DNA from: an uncultured Eubacteriales bacterium
Lineage (GTDB): Bacteria > Bacillota > Clostridia > Oscillospirales > Acutalibacteraceae
Direction of reading: 5' to 3'
DNA: 62,538 nucleotides
NCBI GenBank assembly: GCA_934552855.1
Contig: CAKTEU010000011.1
Location: 1-62,538, forward strand
The position numbers were made by a program, and so were the translations under genes. The notes under the pieces are model-generated. The model searched no databases. It had not been told where the DNA came from and worked only from the letters and a program-made list of their open reading frames with translations. Below, one piece after another: positions 1 to 8,294 of this stretch (its first letter is position 1; each line of letters opens with the position of its first letter).

Positions 1-2
1 TG

Positions 3-113
3 TCCGTTATTCATGTAGTCTTCTTTCATTCGCATAAAGGTGGCATCTTTGTCGGTTTTTGAATAGCTTTTCCTTTTTCCTGCGATTGCAAGGCTTTCAA
101 GATACTTATGTCT
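3..113 (-). pseudogene. IS1182-family transposase fragment
   Basis: Read on the minus strand, this stretch is open and encodes a segment containing YSKTDKDATFMRMKED followed by YMNNG, which I recognise as the conserved block of IS1182-type (DDE) transposases just before the LKPGYN motif. The gene would run off the left window edge. Its N-terminal part is missing, because upstream of about base 113 the same strand shows no transposase-like sequence and the opposite strand carries a GNAT remnant. It is therefore a broken copy, not an active element. The exact upstream limit is uncertain by some 20 bases. Confidence 0.7.
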
Positions 114-314
114 TTTATCTCCCAACGACAAAGTGAACTTTGCGAATATCTTTCCTCAGTCGGCTTCTCGGCCGTTCGTCTTGCATGGGTCAAAGGCAAC
201 CCGCAGGCAGAGCATTTTTGGCTCAAAAACGGTTTTTCAAAAATCGGCGAAACAAAAGACACCAACGGACATAACGTTGTTTTGGCAGAAAGAAAATTAA
301 CGCTTGAAAGATAA
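114..314 (+). pseudogene. C-terminal remnant of a GNAT acetyltransferase
   Basis: The plus strand encodes the last third of a GNAT N-acetyltransferase. The segment VRLAWVKGNPQAEHFWLKNG is the typical fourth motif region, in which the acetyl-CoA fold ends with a conserved Asn-Pro-x-Ala/Ser-x-x-Phe-Trp. Only about 60 residues remain of a family that is usually 150-180 residues long. In-frame stops lie at 60-62, and the sequence to the left belongs to a transposase on the other strand. No ribosome site precedes the ATG at 108. The gene looks decapitated by an insertion or recombination event and is probably not functional. Confidence 0.7.
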
Positions 315-362
315 TTGACAGCATAGTATAATATGAAAAAAACACAAGGAGCAAACGATATT

Positions 363-551
363 ATGAAAAAAGACAACGAAAAAAGATTTGAAAAAGTGTA
401 TGTCCAAGGCACGCTTGAGGGCTATGAAATCATTGTTGACAAGGAAACCGGCGTGAATTACTTTTTCCATTTCAACGGTTATGCCGGCGGAATGACGGTA
501 CTCCTCGGTGCGGACGGAAAACCCGTCATTTCTCCAGTTGAAAACAGATAA
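363..551 (+). CDS. DUF6440 family small protein
   Basis: A 62-residue protein. The pattern KRFEKVYVQGTLEGYEIIVD followed by KETGVNYFFHF and GYAGGMT is that of the DUF6440 family, a small conserved protein of Firmicutes with no known function; some homologues are encoded near regulators or mobile regions. The ATG at 363 is chosen because AAGGAG lies 11 bases upstream (346-351); the in-frame ATG at 333 has no ribosome site. No signal peptide or membrane segment is visible. It stands alone between the GNAT remnant and the XRE regulator, all on the same strand. Confidence 0.75.
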   Translation: MKKDNEKRFEKVYVQGTLEGYEIIVDKETGVNYFFHFNGYAGGMTVLLGADGKPVISPVENR

Positions 552-570
552 AGAGCAACAGACGGTTGCT

Positions 571-604
571 TGACCTTCTTTAAGAAAACTGCTATAGTTT
601 TCTC
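571..604 (+). promoter_or_regulatory. Promoter with palindromic operator for the XRE/zinc-ribbon gene
   Basis: TTGACC (571-576) and TATAGT (594-599) are separated by exactly 17 bases, a good sigma-A promoter. A perfect inverted repeat, AGAAAACT-GCTAT-AGTTTTCT (584-604), covers the -10 box. Because the next gene encodes an XRE DNA-binding protein, this palindrome is a natural candidate for its autoregulatory operator; the binding partner is inferred. Confidence 0.6.
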
Positions 605-621
605 AAAGGAGATGATCCGAC

Positions 622-1059
622 ATGGAAACAAAGGAAGTAATTTTAAAACTTCGCACCGACAACAATCTTTCGCAGGACGAACTTGCCGAAAAAGTTTTTG
701 TAACAAGACAGGCGGTTTCACGCTGGGAAAACGGCGAAACCGTTCCGAACACCGAAACGCTCAAACTTCTTTCGAAGCTTTTTGACGTTTCAATCAACAC
801 ACTTTTGGGCTCGCCGAGAACGCTTGTTTGTCAGTGCTGCGGAATGCCGCTTGAAGATTCGCTGATAAGCCGTGAACCGGACGGAACTTTCAACGAAGAA
901 TACTGCAAATGGTGCTATACCGATGGAAAGTTTACCTATACCGACCTTGACACGCTGATTGATTTTTGCGCCGGCCATATGGCGAACGAAAGCTTTTCAC
1001 CAGAACAGGTCAAAGCATACCTCAAAGAGCAGCTTCCGAAGCTGAACTATTGGAAATAA
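622..1059 (+). CDS. XRE-family regulator with C-terminal zinc ribbon
   Basis: A 145-residue protein with two parts. Residues about 5-62 form a Cro/CI-type helix-turn-helix (LSQDELAEKV, TRQAVSRWENG, a strong XRE signature). Residues 70-140 match the putative zinc-ribbon domain (Zn_ribbon_2), with Cys70, Cys72, Cys73 and Cys95, Cys98 as likely ligands in CQCCGMPL and CKWC. Such fusions are common in Clostridia and are thought to be small-molecule- or metal-responsive repressors, but no target is known. A good ribosome site (AAAGGAG, 606-612) precedes the ATG. The promoter carries a palindrome over the -10 box, which suggests autorepression. Confidence 0.85.
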   Translation: METKEVILKLRTDNNLSQDELAEKVFVTRQAVSRWENGETVPNTETLKLLSKLFDVSINTLLGSPRTLVCQCCGMPLEDSLISREPDGTFNEEYCKWCYTDGKFTYTDLDTLIDFCAGHMANESFSPEQVKAYLKEQLPKLNYWK

Positions 1060-1071
1060 TAACCCACTTTG

Positions 1072-1100
1072 CCGTAACGAAAAGTTGCGGCGGATTTTTT
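1072..1100 (+). terminator. Rho-independent terminator after the XRE gene
   Basis: CCGTAAC (1072-1078) pairs with GTTGCGG (1084-1090, one G-U pair), and a run of six T follows at 1095-1100. Confidence 0.65.
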
Positions 1101-1102
1101 CG

Positions 1103-1131
1103 TTGAAAACGGGCAGGCTTTGTGATATTAT
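1103..1131 (+). promoter_or_regulatory. Promoter of the Nudix gene
   Basis: TTGAAA (1103-1108), a 17-base spacer and TATTAT (1126-1131), placed directly after the preceding terminator and 25 bases before the Nudix start. Confidence 0.55.
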
Positions 1132-1155
1132 TAAAAAAACGCAGGAGATAAGAAA

Positions 1156-1572
1156 ATGAAAAAGTATAATATTATCGCCGTTTTTGACAATAAAAGTGAA
1201 CTGCTTTTGATGTGCAAAAGGCGCAAGAATCCGTATAAAGGTATGCTTAATTTTGTCGGCGGAAAAATCAAAGAGGGTGAAGACGGGTTTTCCGCCGCAT
1301 ACCGTGAACTTTTTGAGGAAACCGGAATCACCCAAAACGATATCAAACTTTCTCATTTAATGGATTTCACCTATCATTTTGACAACTGCTCTCTTGAAGT
1401 TTATGTCGGCAGGCTCAATAAAAAAGTCGAAGTTTTCGGCAGTGAAAACGAACTTGTTTGGATTACTCCCGACAAAGACTTTTTTGACTGCACAAAATTT
1501 GCCGGTGAGGGTAATATCGGTCACATCATGCTGCACATCAATATGCACAGAGAAGAGCTTTTGAGCTTATAA
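1156..1572 (+). CDS. Nudix hydrolase (MutT-like)
   Basis: A 138-residue Nudix protein. The full Nudix box G-x5-E-x7-REUxEExGU is present at residues 36-58 (Gly36, Glu42, Arg50-Glu51, Glu54-Glu55, Gly57). It supplies the Mg-binding glutamates for hydrolysis of a nucleoside diphosphate linked to another moiety. The N-terminal strand with KRRKNPYKGMLNFVGG is typical of MutT-type 8-oxo-dGTP or nucleotide pyrophosphatases, but the substrate cannot be told from sequence. AGGAGA (1143-1148) lies before the ATG. It has its own promoter and is followed by a MITE-like hairpin element that may end transcription. Confidence 0.88.
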   Translation: MKKYNIIAVFDNKSELLLMCKRRKNPYKGMLNFVGGKIKEGEDGFSAAYRELFEETGITQNDIKLSHLMDFTYHFDNCSLEVYVGRLNKKVEVFGSENELVWITPDKDFFDCTKFAGEGNIGHIMLHINMHREELLSL

Positions 1573-1580
1573 TTCAAAAG

Positions 1581-1733
1581 CGGCCGTTGCATTTGGCGAA
1601 GATCAAGGAGTAAAGTAATTTCTAAGCGGGCTAAAAAGCTATAATTCACAGTACATTAAATTCTTATGCTGTCTGTGAATTATGGCTTTTTGTTTTAGTT
1701 TTACCATTTGATCTGTGCTAAATGCCGCAGTCG
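1581..1733 (+). repeat. MITE-like palindromic element, copy A
   Basis: One of four related elements in this window (others at 27236, 45957 and 54781). The outer ends are degenerate inverted repeats (CCGTTGCATTTGGCG on the left, the complement of CTAAATGCCGCAGTCG on the right). The inner arms AAAAAGCTATAATTCACAG (1633-1651) and CTGTGAATTATGGCTTTTT (from 1673) form a long stem with A-rich and T-rich flanks. It lies just after the Nudix gene. It encodes no protein and is the most diverged of the four copies. Confidence 0.7.
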
Positions 1734-1844
1734 TTTTTTTGCACCCAAAAAGAATAAGCAAAAAATTGTTATTCTCATATTTTCCTCTTTTTCGGCAATA
1801 ATATTTCGGAAAACGATTTTGCTTTTAATACGGAAAGGTAAACG

Positions 1845-4163
1845 GTGACCGCAATGAAAAAAACTTTCAGCAGTATTTTTAACGATATCTTGAGCGAAAA
1901 ATATGATAAGCCGATGAAAGAACTTTCGGTTCGCGAACTTTATGATGTAACCGCTTCGGCAGCGAATGCACTTGCAAGAAAATATGAGTTTCGCCACGAG
2001 CGTTCAAAGCGTGCGGCATATTTTTCCGCCGAGTTTTTAATCGGTTCGCTTCTCAAATCCAATCTTCAAAATCTTGGTGTTCTTGATGAGGCAAAAACGC
2101 TTTTTGAAAAAAACGGCAGAAGTTTTGAAGAATTTTCGATTATACCCGATTACGCTTTCGGCAACGGCGGACTCGGCAGACTTGCGGCGTGTTTTCTTGA
2201 AAGCGGAGCAACGGTCGGAATTAATCTTGACGGCTACGGAATACGCTATAACTACGGTCTTTTTCGTCAGAAAATCGAAGATGATAAGCAGACCGAATAC
2301 CCCGATGACTGGGAAATTTTTCCCGATGTGTTTGGCGAAAAGAAAAGCGAAGAAAGCGTAAAAATCGAATTTTCCGACATGACGGTATACGCTGTCCCGT
2401 ATGACTATTTTGTTCCGGGATATAAAAACGAAAAGGTTAACCGCCTTCGCCTTTATGATTGCGAAAGCGAAGAAAAGGTCAGCTTTAAAGCTTTTGAAAA
2501 CTGCGATACCGCAAAAGCTTTTGAAAAGGAAAACGCCGCAAAAGCAATCACTGCATTTCTGTATCCTAACGATTCAACCGAAGATGGTAAAAGGCTTCGC
2601 CTTCGCCAGCAGTATTTTTTCACCTCTGCGGCGCTTCAAAATATATTGTCCGAGATTTATGACGAAAAGCATTTTGAAGACCTTTCGAACTGCGTTGCGA
2701 TTCAGCTCAACGATACTCACCCGACGGTTGCGATTGCGGAATTTATCCGCCTTATCATGAAAAGGGGAAAAGGCTTTGATTTTGCATTTTCGATGGCGCA
2801 AAAAATTTTTTCTTATACAAACCACACCGTCATGAGTGAGGCACTTGAAAAATGGAACGCAGAAATGTTTTCTTCCCTTTTGCCCGAAGTATACGACGTT
2901 ATTGAAAAAATCAACGCAAAGCTTGTTTCCGATCTTAAAAAGAAAACCGACCGCCTTGACGAATGCCTTATCATCAAAGACGGTCTTGTCCACATGGCAA
3001 ATCTTGCGTGCTATGTCTGCTCGCATATCAACGGCGTTGCAAAAATTCACAGCGATATTATTGCACGAAGCACACTTTCGCAGTGGTACGAGCTTTTTCC
3101 GTCAAGGTTTTCAAACAAAACCAACGGAATTACCGAACGCCGCTGGCTCGCTCTTTCAAACGAAGAACTTTATGAATATATCTGCTCGCTTGTAAAATGT
3201 GATGTTGCAATAGACACAAAGGCAATTGAAAAGCTTAAGGCCTTTGAAAACAACGACGAGGTTCTTGAAAAGCTTTTTGAAATACGGCAGAGAAACAAAG
3301 AAAAGCTTTGCGAATATATACGAAAAACCGATGGTATAAGCCTTGACAGGGAAAGCGTTTTCTTCATTCAAATCAAGCGTATTCATGAATATAAACGGCA
3401 GCTTCTCGGTGCGCTTTGCTGCTTGTATCTTTATGAAAAACTGAAAAAAGGGGAACTTTTGTATCTTCCGAAAATGACGTTTATTTTTGCCGGAAAAGCT
3501 GCATCCGGTTATAAGGAAGCGAAGCTTTCAATTGAATTTATTGCAAGGCTTTCAAAAATAATCAATGCCGATAATTCCCTTGAAGGACGGCTCAGAATGG
3601 CGTTTGTCAGCGATTATAACGTTTCAAAGGCGGAAAAGCTGATTCCTGCGGCGGATTATTCTTTGCAGCTTTCGCTCGCCGGAACCGAAGCGAGCGGAAC
3701 GGGCAACATGAAGTTTATGCTCAACGGTGCGCCCACGCTCGGAACATTTGACGGCGCAAACATTGAAATTGTAAAGCTTGCGGGCGAAGAAAACAATTAT
3801 ATTTTCGGCCTTCGTGAAGAGGAGGTCAGCCGCTCAAAAGATTTTTACGACCCGAAAGAGATGTATGAATCTTCCGATATTGTTAAAGAAACGCTTGATT
3901 TTCTTTCAAAAGAACCTTTTTGCGGTGACGAATGTTTTGCCTCGGTCAAAAAATTGCTCATTTCAAACGACAGGTATATGGTGCTTGCAGATTTTGAACA
4001 GTTTGCCGAAACGGTTCAAAGGGCGGCATTTGATTATAAAAACAAAAAAGAATACTTCAAAAAATCGCTCATAAATACCGCTTCAAGTGCATTCTTTTCT
4101 TCTGACAGAACGATAAGAGAATATGCAAACGAAATTTGGGGCGTTTCACCGTCGGTCAAGTGA
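1845..4163 (+). CDS. glgP: Glycogen/starch phosphorylase
   Basis: A 772-residue alpha-glucan phosphorylase (GT35), which releases glucose 1-phosphate from glycogen or starch with phosphate and PLP. The PLP-binding signature EASGTGNMKFMLNGAPTLGT is present, with the Schiff-base lysine at about residue 623. The N-terminal segment FGNGGLGRLAACFLES and the block IQLNDTHPTVAIAEFIRLI are also typical of the family. Length is close to that of other clostridial members. The GTG at 1845 sits 6 bases after GGAAAGG; the ATG at 1854 is an alternative that only removes three residues. No other glg gene is nearby, so it appears to be a stand-alone transcription unit. Confidence 0.95.
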   Translation: MTAMKKTFSSIFNDILSEKYDKPMKELSVRELYDVTASAANALARKYEFRHERSKRAAYFSAEFLIGSLLKSNLQNLGVLDEAKTLFEKNGRSFEEFSIIPDYAFGNGGLGRLAACFLESGATVGINLDGYGIRYNYGLFRQKIEDDKQTEYPDDWEIFPDVFGEKKSEESVKIEFSDMTVYAVPYDYFVPGYKNEKVNRLRLYDCESEEKVSFKAFENCDTAKAFEKENAAKAITAFLYPNDSTEDGKRLRLRQQYFFTSAALQNILSEIYDEKHFEDLSNCVAIQLNDTHPTVAIAEFIRLIMKRGKGFDFAFSMAQKIFSYTNHTVMSEALEKWNAEMFSSLLPEVYDVIEKINAKLVSDLKKKTDRLDECLIIKDGLVHMANLACYVCSHINGVAKIHSDIIARSTLSQWYELFPSRFSNKTNGITERRWLALSNEELYEYICSLVKCDVAIDTKAIEKLKAFENNDEVLEKLFEIRQRNKEKLCEYIRKTDGISLDRESVFFIQIKRIHEYKRQLLGALCCLYLYEKLKKGELLYLPKMTFIFAGKAASGYKEAKLSIEFIARLSKIINADNSLEGRLRMAFVSDYNVSKAEKLIPAADYSLQLSLAGTEASGTGNMKFMLNGAPTLGTFDGANIEIVKLAGEENNYIFGLREEEVSRSKDFYDPKEMYESSDIVKETLDFLSKEPFCGDECFASVKKLLISNDRYMVLADFEQFAETVQRAAFDYKNKKEYFKKSLINTASSAFFSSDRTIREYANEIWGVSPSVK

Positions 4164-4317
4164 AGCGTTATTGAACTTTCTGCTTTTTCGCATAAATCAA
4201 CATCAAAATCTGATTTCGTGCGGGTCAAACCCGAACTGCCCTGTGAACTTAACATCAGAGCAATATTGCAGGAAAAAATTTTTGCAAAAAACTTTTCAAA
4301 AAAACTTTCAAAAACAC

Positions 4318-4346
4318 TTGGCATATAGAAATAATTATTATATAAT
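4318..4346 (+). promoter_or_regulatory. Sigma-A promoter of hprK
   Basis: TTGGCA (4318-4323), 17-base spacer, TATAAT (4341-4346), then AGGAGGG shortly before the hprK ATG. This probably drives the long same-strand run that starts with hprK-glk-murB. The rest of 4164-4379 holds nothing recognisable. Confidence 0.7.
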
Positions 4347-4379
4347 GTATGAGTATACCTATGTCCGAGGAGGGTCAAT

Positions 4380-5348
4380 ATGCCGCAAAAATATTCGGTT
4401 CCCCTTTCAAAAATCATAAAGGAAATGTCTTTTGAAACCGTTTATCTTCCAAAGCCGGCGGAAGATATATTAATCACAACTCCGGACGTTAACCGTCCCG
4501 GTCTTATCCTTGCCGGTTACGACACATTTTTTGATCCCGGGCGGATCAACTTCCTCGGTCGCTCCGAGGTTGAATACATAAACAGCCGTTCGCCGGAACA
4601 AAGGGCAAAAAGGCTTGAAAACTTTATTTCAAAGTCTCCGATTGCAATTGTTTATACCCGTTCGATTCAGTGTCCGGACGATGTTTTGAAACTTGCAAAA
4701 AAATATGCCGTTCCCGTTCTTTCAACGAATGATTCAACTTCAAACACAATGGCTAACGTTATAGCTTATCTCAACGTTGAGCTTGCCGAACGAATCACAC
4801 GTCACGGCGTTTTTGTTGAAGTATATGGCGAAGGCGTTCTTATGCTCGGTGACAGCGGAGTTGGTAAAAGCGAAACAGCCGTTGAACTCATCAAGCGCGG
4901 ACACCGCCTTATTGCCGATGATGCGGTTGAAATCAAAAAGACGGGAAAAAATACCCTTGTCGGTTCCGCTCCGGATAATATTCGTCACTTTATTGAGCTT
5001 CGAGGCATCGGTCTCATTAATGCACGGCGAATTTTCGGTATGGGCGCAGTCAAACTTTCTGAAAAGATTGACATGATTATTGAACTTGAACCTTGGGATT
5101 CAAACAAAGTTTACGACCGCATGGGTCTTTACAGCGAAAGCAAGGAGATTTTGGGCGTGAATATTCCTTTAACAACGGTTCCCGTAAAACCCGGTCGTAA
5201 CCTTGCAATCATCATTGAGGTTGCCGCAATGAACAACAGACAAAAGAAAATGGGTTATAACGCTGCAAGGGAACTTATGCACAACCTCGGAATGGTTGAA
5301 GACGTGATTCCGCAGGAAGATGAAATTGAGCTTTGGAGCGATGTTTAA
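4380..5348 (+). CDS. hprK: HPr kinase/phosphorylase
   Basis: A 322-residue bifunctional enzyme that phosphorylates HPr on Ser46 with ATP or PPi and removes the phosphate with Pi; it is the sensor of carbon catabolite control in Firmicutes. The Walker A loop GDSGVGKSE starts at about residue 157. It is followed by the HPrK-specific region HRLIADDAVEI and by ELRGIGLINARRIFGMGAV, which are family signatures. The N-terminal half (residues 1-130) is the usual MurF-like domain. AGGAGGG lies before the ATG and a good promoter lies upstream. It heads a cluster with glucokinase, which fits a role in sugar sensing. Confidence 0.97.
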   Translation: MPQKYSVPLSKIIKEMSFETVYLPKPAEDILITTPDVNRPGLILAGYDTFFDPGRINFLGRSEVEYINSRSPEQRAKRLENFISKSPIAIVYTRSIQCPDDVLKLAKKYAVPVLSTNDSTSNTMANVIAYLNVELAERITRHGVFVEVYGEGVLMLGDSGVGKSETAVELIKRGHRLIADDAVEIKKTGKNTLVGSAPDNIRHFIELRGIGLINARRIFGMGAVKLSEKIDMIIELEPWDSNKVYDRMGLYSESKEILGVNIPLTTVPVKPGRNLAIIIEVAAMNNRQKKMGYNAARELMHNLGMVEDVIPQEDEIELWSDV

Positions 5349-5360
5349 GGAGTGAAAAAA

Positions 5361-6317
5361 ATGAGCAAAAAATACAGAGTCGGCGTTGACCTTGGCGGAA
5401 CAAACATTGCCGTCGGCGTCATTGACGAGAATTACGAAATCATCGGAAGGGGAAAGCTTAAAACAAATGCGCCCCGTCCGGCAAAGGAAATAATGGTTGA
5501 TATCGTCAAAGCGGTGAAGCTTGCCGTCAAAGATGCAAATCTTACCCTTGACGACATTGAAAGCATCGGAATCGGTACGCCCGGAAACGTCAATAAGGAG
5601 ACCGGCTATATCGAATACGCCAACAATCTTCAGTTCAATCAGGTTCCCGCCGTTGAGATGCTCGGCGAACTGATTGACACAAAAGTATATCTTGAAAACG
5701 ACGCAAACTGCGCCGCTTTGGGCGAAGCTATTGCCGGAGTCGGAAAAGGAAAAAATCTTTTCATTGCAATCACGCTCGGAACCGGTGTGGGCGGCGGAAT
5801 CATCAACGAAGGCAAGGTTATGGCAGGCTGCAACGAAGCCGGCGGAGAACTCGGCCACACCGTAATCAATATGGACGGCATTCCCTGCAATTGCGGAAGA
5901 GTCGGCTGTTGGGAAGCTTATGCTTCGGCTTCCGCACTCGTAAGACAGACTAAAGAAGCCATGAACGCACACAAGGACAGCAAAATGTGGGAAATCGCCG
6001 GAGGCTCGCTTGATAACGTCGGTGGAAAAACCGCATTTGACGCAATGCGTGCCGGAGACAAATGGGGAACGGAAGTTGTTGAAAAATACATCGAATATGT
6101 CGGTGTCGGAACTGTCAATATCATCAACATTTTTCAGCCGGAGATGATTTGCTTCGGCGGCGGAATCTGCAATGAGGGCGAAACGCTTCTTGCTCCGCTT
6201 CGCAAATATGTTGAATCAAAACGATACAGCAGATACTGCGACAAGCAGACCGAACTTTGCCGTGCAAAGCTCGGAAATGATGCCGGAATTATCGGCGCAG
6301 CACTTGTAAGCTATTAA
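5361..6317 (+). CDS. glk: ROK-family glucokinase
   Basis: A 318-residue ROK kinase that phosphorylates glucose with ATP. The ATP-binding motif DLGGTN is at residues 10-15. The sugar-binding region has NDANCAALGEA, and GGELGHTVI leads to the ROK zinc motif CNCGRVGCWE with Cys176, Cys178 and Cys183. There is no N-terminal helix-turn-helix, so it is an enzyme rather than an NagC-type regulator. The ATG at 5361 is preferred because AAGGAG (5347-5352) lies 8 bases before it; an in-frame GTG at 5352 overlaps that ribosome site. It follows hprK by 12 bases, so the two are co-transcribed. Glucose is the likely substrate, but fructose or another hexose cannot be excluded. Confidence 0.92.
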   Translation: MSKKYRVGVDLGGTNIAVGVIDENYEIIGRGKLKTNAPRPAKEIMVDIVKAVKLAVKDANLTLDDIESIGIGTPGNVNKETGYIEYANNLQFNQVPAVEMLGELIDTKVYLENDANCAALGEAIAGVGKGKNLFIAITLGTGVGGGIINEGKVMAGCNEAGGELGHTVINMDGIPCNCGRVGCWEAYASASALVRQTKEAMNAHKDSKMWEIAGGSLDNVGGKTAFDAMRAGDKWGTEVVEKYIEYVGVGTVNIINIFQPEMICFGGGICNEGETLLAPLRKYVESKRYSRYCDKQTELCRAKLGNDAGIIGAALVSY

Positions 6318-6335
6318 ATCAACGGGGGTCTTGTT

Positions 6336-7232
6336 TTGAAAGACTTGTTATCCTTCCTTTCGGAAAACGGCATAAAATTTTTTGAAAACGAACCGATGAA
6401 AAACCATACGTCTTTCCGTATCGGCGGAGCGGCAAAGCTTTTCATTGAACCAAAAAACGAAAAAGAGCTTTCCGGTGTTTTAAAAAAGTGTCGGGAAAGC
6501 AAGATAGAATATATTGTAATCGGCAATGGAAGCAATCTTCTTGTTTCCGATGACGGAATCAGGAAGGCAGTTATTAAGCTTTCCGGCAATTTTGAAAGAA
6601 TTGAACTTCTTGATGAAACAACGGTCAAAGCCGGGGCAGGTGCGTCGCTTGCCGCACTTTGCCGCTTTGCACTTGAAAATTCGCTTTCCGGGCTTGAATT
6701 TGCGTTCGGAATACCGGGGTCCGTCGGCGGTGCAGCGTTCATGAACGCCGGAGCTTACGGCGGAGAGATGAAGGACGTTGTTCTTTCCTGTTTACACATT
6801 GACCGTGAGGGAAACACCGGCGTTCTTTCAAAAGAACAGCTCGGCTTTGCCTATCGCAAAAGTGCCTATAGTGAAAACGGCTTTATAATAACCGACGTTA
6901 CTTTTAAACTTCAAAAGGGCGAAAAAGGTGCAATCGAAGAAAAAATGAACGACCTTTTGGGAAGAAGAAAAGATAAACAGCCGCTCTCTTTTCCAAGTGC
7001 GGGCAGTGTTTTCAAGCGTCCCGAAGGGTACTTTGCAGGTGCGCTCATTGAACAAAGCGGACTTAAAGGAAAAACCATTGGCGGCGCACAGGTCAGCGAA
7101 AAGCATGCAGGCTTTATTATAAACATCGGTTCTGCAACCTGCAAAGACGTTAAAGATCTTATTGAGTACTGCCAAAAGACGGTTTATGATAACTTCGGCG
7201 TAAAACTCGAAACGGAAATTAAAATGATTTGA
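6336..7232 (+). CDS. murB: UDP-N-acetylenolpyruvoylglucosamine reductase
   Basis: A 298-residue FAD enzyme that reduces UDP-GlcNAc-enolpyruvate to UDP-MurNAc with NADPH in peptidoglycan synthesis. The flavin-binding region NHTSFRIGGAA, the block IGNGSNLLVSDDG and the run GIPGSVGGAAFMNAGAYGGE are diagnostic. SAGSVFKRP carries the catalytic serine, and EKHAGFIINIG lies near the end, as in other short MurB proteins. The start is TTG at 6336, after a G-rich ribosome site at about 6324-6328; no in-frame ATG exists nearby. It follows glk by 18 bases in the hprK operon. Confidence 0.96.
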   Translation: MKDLLSFLSENGIKFFENEPMKNHTSFRIGGAAKLFIEPKNEKELSGVLKKCRESKIEYIVIGNGSNLLVSDDGIRKAVIKLSGNFERIELLDETTVKAGAGASLAALCRFALENSLSGLEFAFGIPGSVGGAAFMNAGAYGGEMKDVVLSCLHIDREGNTGVLSKEQLGFAYRKSAYSENGFIITDVTFKLQKGEKGAIEEKMNDLLGRRKDKQPLSFPSAGSVFKRPEGYFAGALIEQSGLKGKTIGGAQVSEKHAGFIINIGSATCKDVKDLIEYCQKTVYDNFGVKLETEIKMI

Positions 7233-7234
7233 CG

Positions 7235-7309
7235 GTGATATATCGTGAAAAATCACAATATATCACGGATTATATGTCCCTCAAAATTTGCACAAGCACA
7301 AATTTTGAG
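7235..7309. repeat. Two adjacent palindromes between murB and rapZ
   Basis: GTGATATATCGTG (from 7235) pairs with CACAATATATCAC (to 7266) with one mismatch and a short A-rich loop. A second hairpin has perfect 11-base arms, CTCAAAATTTG (7280-7290) and CAAATTTTGAG (7299-7309), around an 8-base loop. Neither is followed by a T run, so they are not ordinary terminators. They look like a small dispersed palindromic repeat or a processing site inside the operon. The rest of the 167-base spacer is featureless. Confidence 0.55.
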
Positions 7310-7399
7310 ATGGACGAAATTACCATCACGCCTTGTCCGGCTACGGCAAGGATTTATGTGATTGTTATTTAAAGTGTAGCCGGAAAGGCTATGGTAATT

Positions 7400-8254
7400 A
7401 TGGAATTTGTAATTATCACAGGTATGAGCGGAGCGGGAAAATCCTCCGTTGTGAACTCGCTTGAAGATGTCGGCTTCTTTTGCGTTGATAATCTTCCGGC
7501 AAAGCTTATCCCTGTTTTTGCGGAACTTTTGAAAGGCTCAAAGGAGCATAACCGTGTTGCGGTTGTTACGGATGTGCGAGCCGGTGAATCGTTTTCGGAG
7601 CTTTTTGATGCGCTTGACGAACTCAAGGAGCGTCAGATTGAATATAAACTTATGTTCATTGACGCAAGCGATGATGTTCTTCTCAACCGTTTTAAGGAGA
7701 CACGGCGCAAGCACCCGCTTGTTCAGGGAAGCTATGATTCGGTTGAAAATGCAATTGCCCGTGAACGCAAAATGCTCTCAAAGGCAAAGGCTAATGCCGA
7801 TTATCTTCTTGAAACCTCTAACCTTTCCGCAATTCAGTGCCGTGTCAGAGTTGCTTCAATGTTTTCCGGCTCGGGTGATAAATCGATGCATATTCACTGC
7901 ATGTCATTCGGTTTTAAGCACGGAATCCCCAATGATGCGGATTTTGTTTTTGATGTTCGATTTCTTCCGAATCCGTTTTATGTTCCGGAGCTTAAACATC
8001 TTACCGGGCTTGACAAAGCCGTCAACGATTACGTTATGAGCTTTGACGAATCGAAAGATTTTGAAAAAAAGCTGCTCGATTTACTCGACTGCTCTTTGCC
8101 GCTTTGCCAAAAAGAGGGAAGAAGTCAGCTTATTCTTGCTGTCGGCTGCACAGGCGGTCACCACCGCTCGGTAACCTTTGCGGAAATTTTATATAACCAT
8201 TTCAAAGAAAAGGGCTTTTCCTCTTCGATAAGCCATAGGGACATTCTAAAATAG
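7400..8254 (+). CDS. rapZ: RNase adapter / nucleotide-binding protein RapZ (YvcJ)
   Basis: A 284-residue P-loop protein of the RapZ/YvcJ family, which in E. coli binds small RNAs of the GlcN6P pathway and guides RNase E, and in B. subtilis hydrolyses GTP. Walker A is GMSGAGKS near the N-terminus. The C-terminal half has FGFKHGIPNDADFVFDVRF and ILAVGCTGGHHRSVTFAE, both family hallmarks. The ATG at 7400 fits the usual MEFVI... start and has AAAGG 11 bases upstream; the ATG at 7391 is too close to it. WhiA follows by 40 bases. The yvcK gene that usually sits between these two in Firmicutes is absent. Confidence 0.95.
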   Translation: MEFVIITGMSGAGKSSVVNSLEDVGFFCVDNLPAKLIPVFAELLKGSKEHNRVAVVTDVRAGESFSELFDALDELKERQIEYKLMFIDASDDVLLNRFKETRRKHPLVQGSYDSVENAIARERKMLSKAKANADYLLETSNLSAIQCRVRVASMFSGSGDKSMHIHCMSFGFKHGIPNDADFVFDVRFLPNPFYVPELKHLTGLDKAVNDYVMSFDESKDFEKKLLDLLDCSLPLCQKEGRSQLILAVGCTGGHHRSVTFAEILYNHFKEKGFSSSISHRDILK

Positions 8255-8294
8255 TTTTTTAAAAGACGTTAAATTTTCAGTGAGGTATTGCACG

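Noticed and set aside
315..330. TTGACA and TATAAT as a promoter before the DUF6440 gene
   Set aside because: The boxes are only about 4-6 bases apart, which cannot form a sigma-A promoter; TATAAT alone is weak evidence.
26..412. 128-residue minus-strand frame at the left edge
   Set aside because: It crosses the GNAT remnant in the wrong frame; the transposase fragment is in a different minus-strand frame.
5169..5972. Long minus-strand frame over hprK and glk
   Set aside because: It lies wholly antisense to two well-supported genes, lacks a ribosome site and has no family resemblance.
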